Shown: positions 61,316 to 64,000 of the stretch, piece after piece
Numbering within the stretch: the first letter of the stretch is position 1
Layout of the letters: each line of letters begins with the position of its first letter
Source of the DNA: Pycnococcus provasolii
Lineage: Eukaryota > Chlorophyta > Pseudoscourfieldiophyceae > Pseudoscourfieldiales > Pycnococcaceae
Length of the DNA: 64,000 nucleotides
Direction: 5' to 3'
NCBI GenBank assembly: GCA_938743325.2
Contig: OW568867.1
Coordinates: 558,001-622,000 of the forward strand
Made by a program: the position numbers and the translations under genes
The notes under the pieces: generated by a model
Told to the model about the DNA's origin: nothing
Database searches by the model: none
The model's input: the letters and a program-made list of their open reading frames with translations, nothing else

Positions 61316-64000
61316 GCGTCACAATTGGAGAAAGACAGCGTGCTCTGCAGACTAAACGATTCACTGACGGGAATTTTTCTTTCCTTTGCCTCCTCGACCC
61401 AGTGGTCGACGATTTCGTTTCTGTACGTTCCCGTGAATGCGCCGTAGTAGGATACGCAAGCGGCGCCGAGGAAAACGTCACCAATGAGAAGCACCATGTC
61501 CTCTCCAATCTTCTTGGACGTTTCATCCCAGCGCACAGCCTCGTCACCGAGTGCCGACGTCAGCTTTCCCGCTCGTACGAGACGCTTCTCACTCAGCTCC
61601 ATGTCATCCTTGAGCTGCTGCTGCTCGTCCATGGCATCCTGCAGCTGCTTCTCCAGCGCCGCGACGTTGTCCACAACAGCCTTGAGCTGCGCCTGCTTCT
61701 CCGCGAGAGCCGCCTGCATCCCCTGGAGCGACTCCTCAGCCTCGCGAAGCGCCTTTCGCTTCGGCTCAACAACCTTGGCAACTTTCGCGTACAAGTCCAT
61801 CGCACGCGACCACATGCAAAGCGACTTGGCCGCCACACTCTGCTTCGCAACCTGATCTGGCGTGTACACAGGATCGTCGACGTACTTCTTCAGCTGCTTG
61901 AGCACCTTGGGCTCAATCGCGTCCTTGTCGTAGTCGAACAGACGCTTGAGGAAGTTGCCGTCTGTGAGTACCTTCTTCGCAGAGTCCCAGTCCGTCTTCT
62001 CGCCAAGCAGCGTGCACACCGCTTCCATCGTCAGCTGCACGAGCGAAGGAGGTTTCACGAAGCCCTTGATCTCGACGATGTCGTTCTTGTTCAGCGCGTT
62101 AAGAGCCTTCTGCGCCGCCTCGAGCGCCGGCAGAGCCTCGGCAAGGTCAGCCTCGGCATCATCCTTAATTGCCTGCGTTTCAGCCGTACTCTTTTTCACC
62201 TCAGCCTCTTCGACAGCGACCACAGCCTTTACCTTTTCCGCCTCCTCCTTGTCCTTGTTCACCTGCACGAGAAGCACCGCCGTCGCTTCCGCCTTCTCTG
62301 CGAGAATCGGCTGCATGCGCGTGATCTCGTCGCGAAGAGTGTCAACCACCTCATTCGTTTCGTTCAGCTTCATCAATCCATTCAGCAGTCGATCGCGAGC
62401 CTCCGTGTACTCCTCTCTTTTCTCAGCGAGAAGTTGAACGTAAAGGTTGATCAGATCTAGGTACGACTTGGGCGTGATGTAGTACCTTCGTCGAAGCTCG
62501 GTGAACATTCTTTCGGACATGGCGGCAATCGACGTGTGGATCGTCACGCACATCTCCACCACAGATGCGTGAACCTCGTCATTCTCGAGCTTCACCTTCT
62601 CGAGGAATCGTTCAGCCACGGAGTGGAGGGCAGCCTCCGGCCAATCGGTGTACCAGTCGATGGTCGTGCATCCGATCAGGCTTGGATTCTGGCGGCAGCG
62701 CGATCGGAACGCCTCTCCTACGGGAGACATGCACAGCACGATGTGCAGGTTGTTGCGCACGCGATTGACAAACGCTTGGTAGAGAGCCTCGCGTGTCTCG
62801 GGAATGCCGCGCTCCTGCGCGTACGGGCGAATGTCCGCGATGATCTTCTCCTTGTCATCGTTGCCGTACATGCCCGGCACCTCGCCGCTGTTCAGCATGT
62901 TGTTGATGTCCTCGAGCTGCGTTTCGCTCATGATCTGCGAGTCGGTGAACAGGAAGCAGCAGTTGTCGCCGTCGATGCCAGCCATCTTGTATGGATTCTT
63001 CAGGTCCTCGCGGAACTCGGTCATGCCGTACGAACGAGTGAGCTCAATAGAGAAGCACTTGTACTCCGCCATGAAGCATGCAAACCGAGTCATGCTCTGC
63101 TTGCCGCTGCCGCCGACACCAACGAGCATGGCATTTCCACGTGGCTGGCGCAAGATGCGGCAGAGGCGAACGAGGTGTTCCATGGCATCAGCAAAGAAAA
63201 CCAGATTCATTTGGTTCGTCGCACTTGCGTTGTAGTCCTCGAGGTACGCGAGCAGAATGTTGTGCATCTTATCGGTGTCAAGAACCTGCTCATACACGCG
63301 GTCATCCCCGGTGGCTCCCATACGCATGTAACCGCCGAAGAAGTTCTTTCGCTCCACAAACAGATCGTCGTGGCTATCGCTCACGTCCCAGCGCATGCGC
63401 AGCATCTCATTAAACAAGCTGCGTGAAGTACCCCTTGTCGGTGTCGTCGATAAGGCGGTCGTGGAACACACGCATCACCTCGTGTATCCAAAGGTCCCGA
63501 AACACTGGTTTGCTCTGGCACTGCGCGGGACTGATCATGAGGCAACCTTGAAACACTTTGGAAACGTCGCGCAGGTTGAAAGTGTAGTGGCTCTTTGATG
63601 GCGTGGGTAGAAGCTCCTCGCTCACGCGCTCGTACACCTCGATCGTGCTGTCCACGGAAGAATTCGTGAGTCCCTTGAACTCCGACGGGAAAGCCTCAAG
63701 GAAACCACCTAGGATAGAGCTGAAGATGGTGCGCATCACCTCATCGCCTGGCTGTGGGAAGTTGAGGATGTTGAAGTGCCTTACGAAGCGTGGCGTGAGC
63801 TCCTGGGCGTCCACCGCCCGTGGGTGCGCACGCGCAGCACAGGGTTGTATCCTCGATGTCCTTCCAGAACAGCTTTTTGCGATCGTAGAATCCCTTCATG
63901 TCCTGGAACTGTCTCAGAAGCTCCACCGGCGGCTGCGCGCTGTACGTTTCCTTCGCGGGCATGTTCACGTCATCCACGAACACCACGATGAAGACACCGA
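61316..64000 (-). pseudogene. Inner-arm dynein heavy chain, AAA3 to AAA5 part (continues past the window)
   Basis: From the right edge: AAA3 Walker B ([20 protein letters not shown]), the rest of AAA3 (ELTPRFVRHFNILNFPQPGD), AAA4 with P-loop GVGGSGKQS and SIELTRSYGMTEFREDLK, SPVGEAFRSRCRQNPSLIGC, and the antiparallel stalk and microtubule-binding domain (about 62400-61570). The start of AAA5 follows, with GDVFLGAACVSYYGAFTG. The style of AAA4 suits single-headed inner-arm dyneins. Frame changes lie near 63800 and at about 63418, where an extra T disrupts QLFNEMLRM. The coding sequence ends at a GTGAGT donor at 61315, and the remaining AAA5-AAA6 exons are not found to the left. The last 120 or so bases repeat 42980-43100. 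I mark it as broken, with the caveat of sequence errors. Confidence 0.85.

Noticed and set aside
61297-62460. Plus-strand open frame of 387 codons
   Set aside because: It is the antisense of the dynein stalk coding sequence; the Leu/Arg/His-rich composition is typical of such shadows.

Overview
The window is nuclear DNA from a flagellated, photosynthetic eukaryote, most likely a green alga of prasinophyte grade. The evidence is a PsbS gene with a plastid-type N-terminus, a nuclear gene for the plastid ribosomal protein PSRP-3/Ycf65, a kinesin-9, axonemal dynein, remnants of large type I polyketide synthases, and spliceosomal GT-AG introns. Coding DNA is GC-rich, genes are intron-poor and closely spaced, and TTAGGG telomere-type tracts are scattered between genes. 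I cannot name the genus.

From 0 to 31.2 kb the window is an ordinary compact gene region with intact reading frames: a small conserved 85-residue protein, soluble fumarate reductase fused to cytochrome b5, a giant receptor-type nucleotide cyclase, kinesin-9, an aldo/keto reductase, a tandem ABM-domain protein, PSRP-3, kinetochore Ndc80, a large EF-hand protein, TXNDC9/PLP3, eIF3e, an AlaX-type alanyl-tRNA editing protein, PsbS, and an unrecognised 288-residue protein. From 31.2 to 33.5 kb lies an unusual predicted plastid coiled-coil protein. Its C-terminus carries four copies of a basic 15-residue motif, and its 3' end has been tandemly duplicated together with the 3' end of the facing gene.

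From about 34.5 to 56.3 kb the region changes character. It is a mosaic of broken pieces of normally large, single-purpose host genes: ABCC transporter, rhomboid, topoisomerase II, polyketide synthase, methionine synthase, inner-arm dynein, SMC4, REJ/polycystin-like and acetyl-CoA carboxylase. Pieces are joined end to end, some in opposite orientation, with many frame changes. They are interspersed with a satellite that carries telomere repeats, GAC-rich dispersed repeats, long hairpins, a 69/70-bp minisatellite, and a 1,248-bp inverted repeat whose arms are about 99.5% identical. One apparently intact PARP-finger/HIRAN gene sits inside it. Either this is a real rearrangement hot spot or part of the assembly is chimeric or poorly polished. 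Both readings are kept open.

From 56.5 to 64 kb come an intact SET2-type histone H3K36 methyltransferase with an added C-terminal integrase-type repeat array, a two-frame gene that looks like a PCNA-binding HhH-GPD DNA glycosylase, and a frameshifted inner-arm dynein heavy chain that runs off the right end. The end of the window is the same dynein sequence found at 43 kb.

The best candidates for new biology are the plastid repeat-motif protein, the PIP-box/HhH-GPD protein, the SET2-integrase-repeat fusion, and the multi-cyclase receptor.
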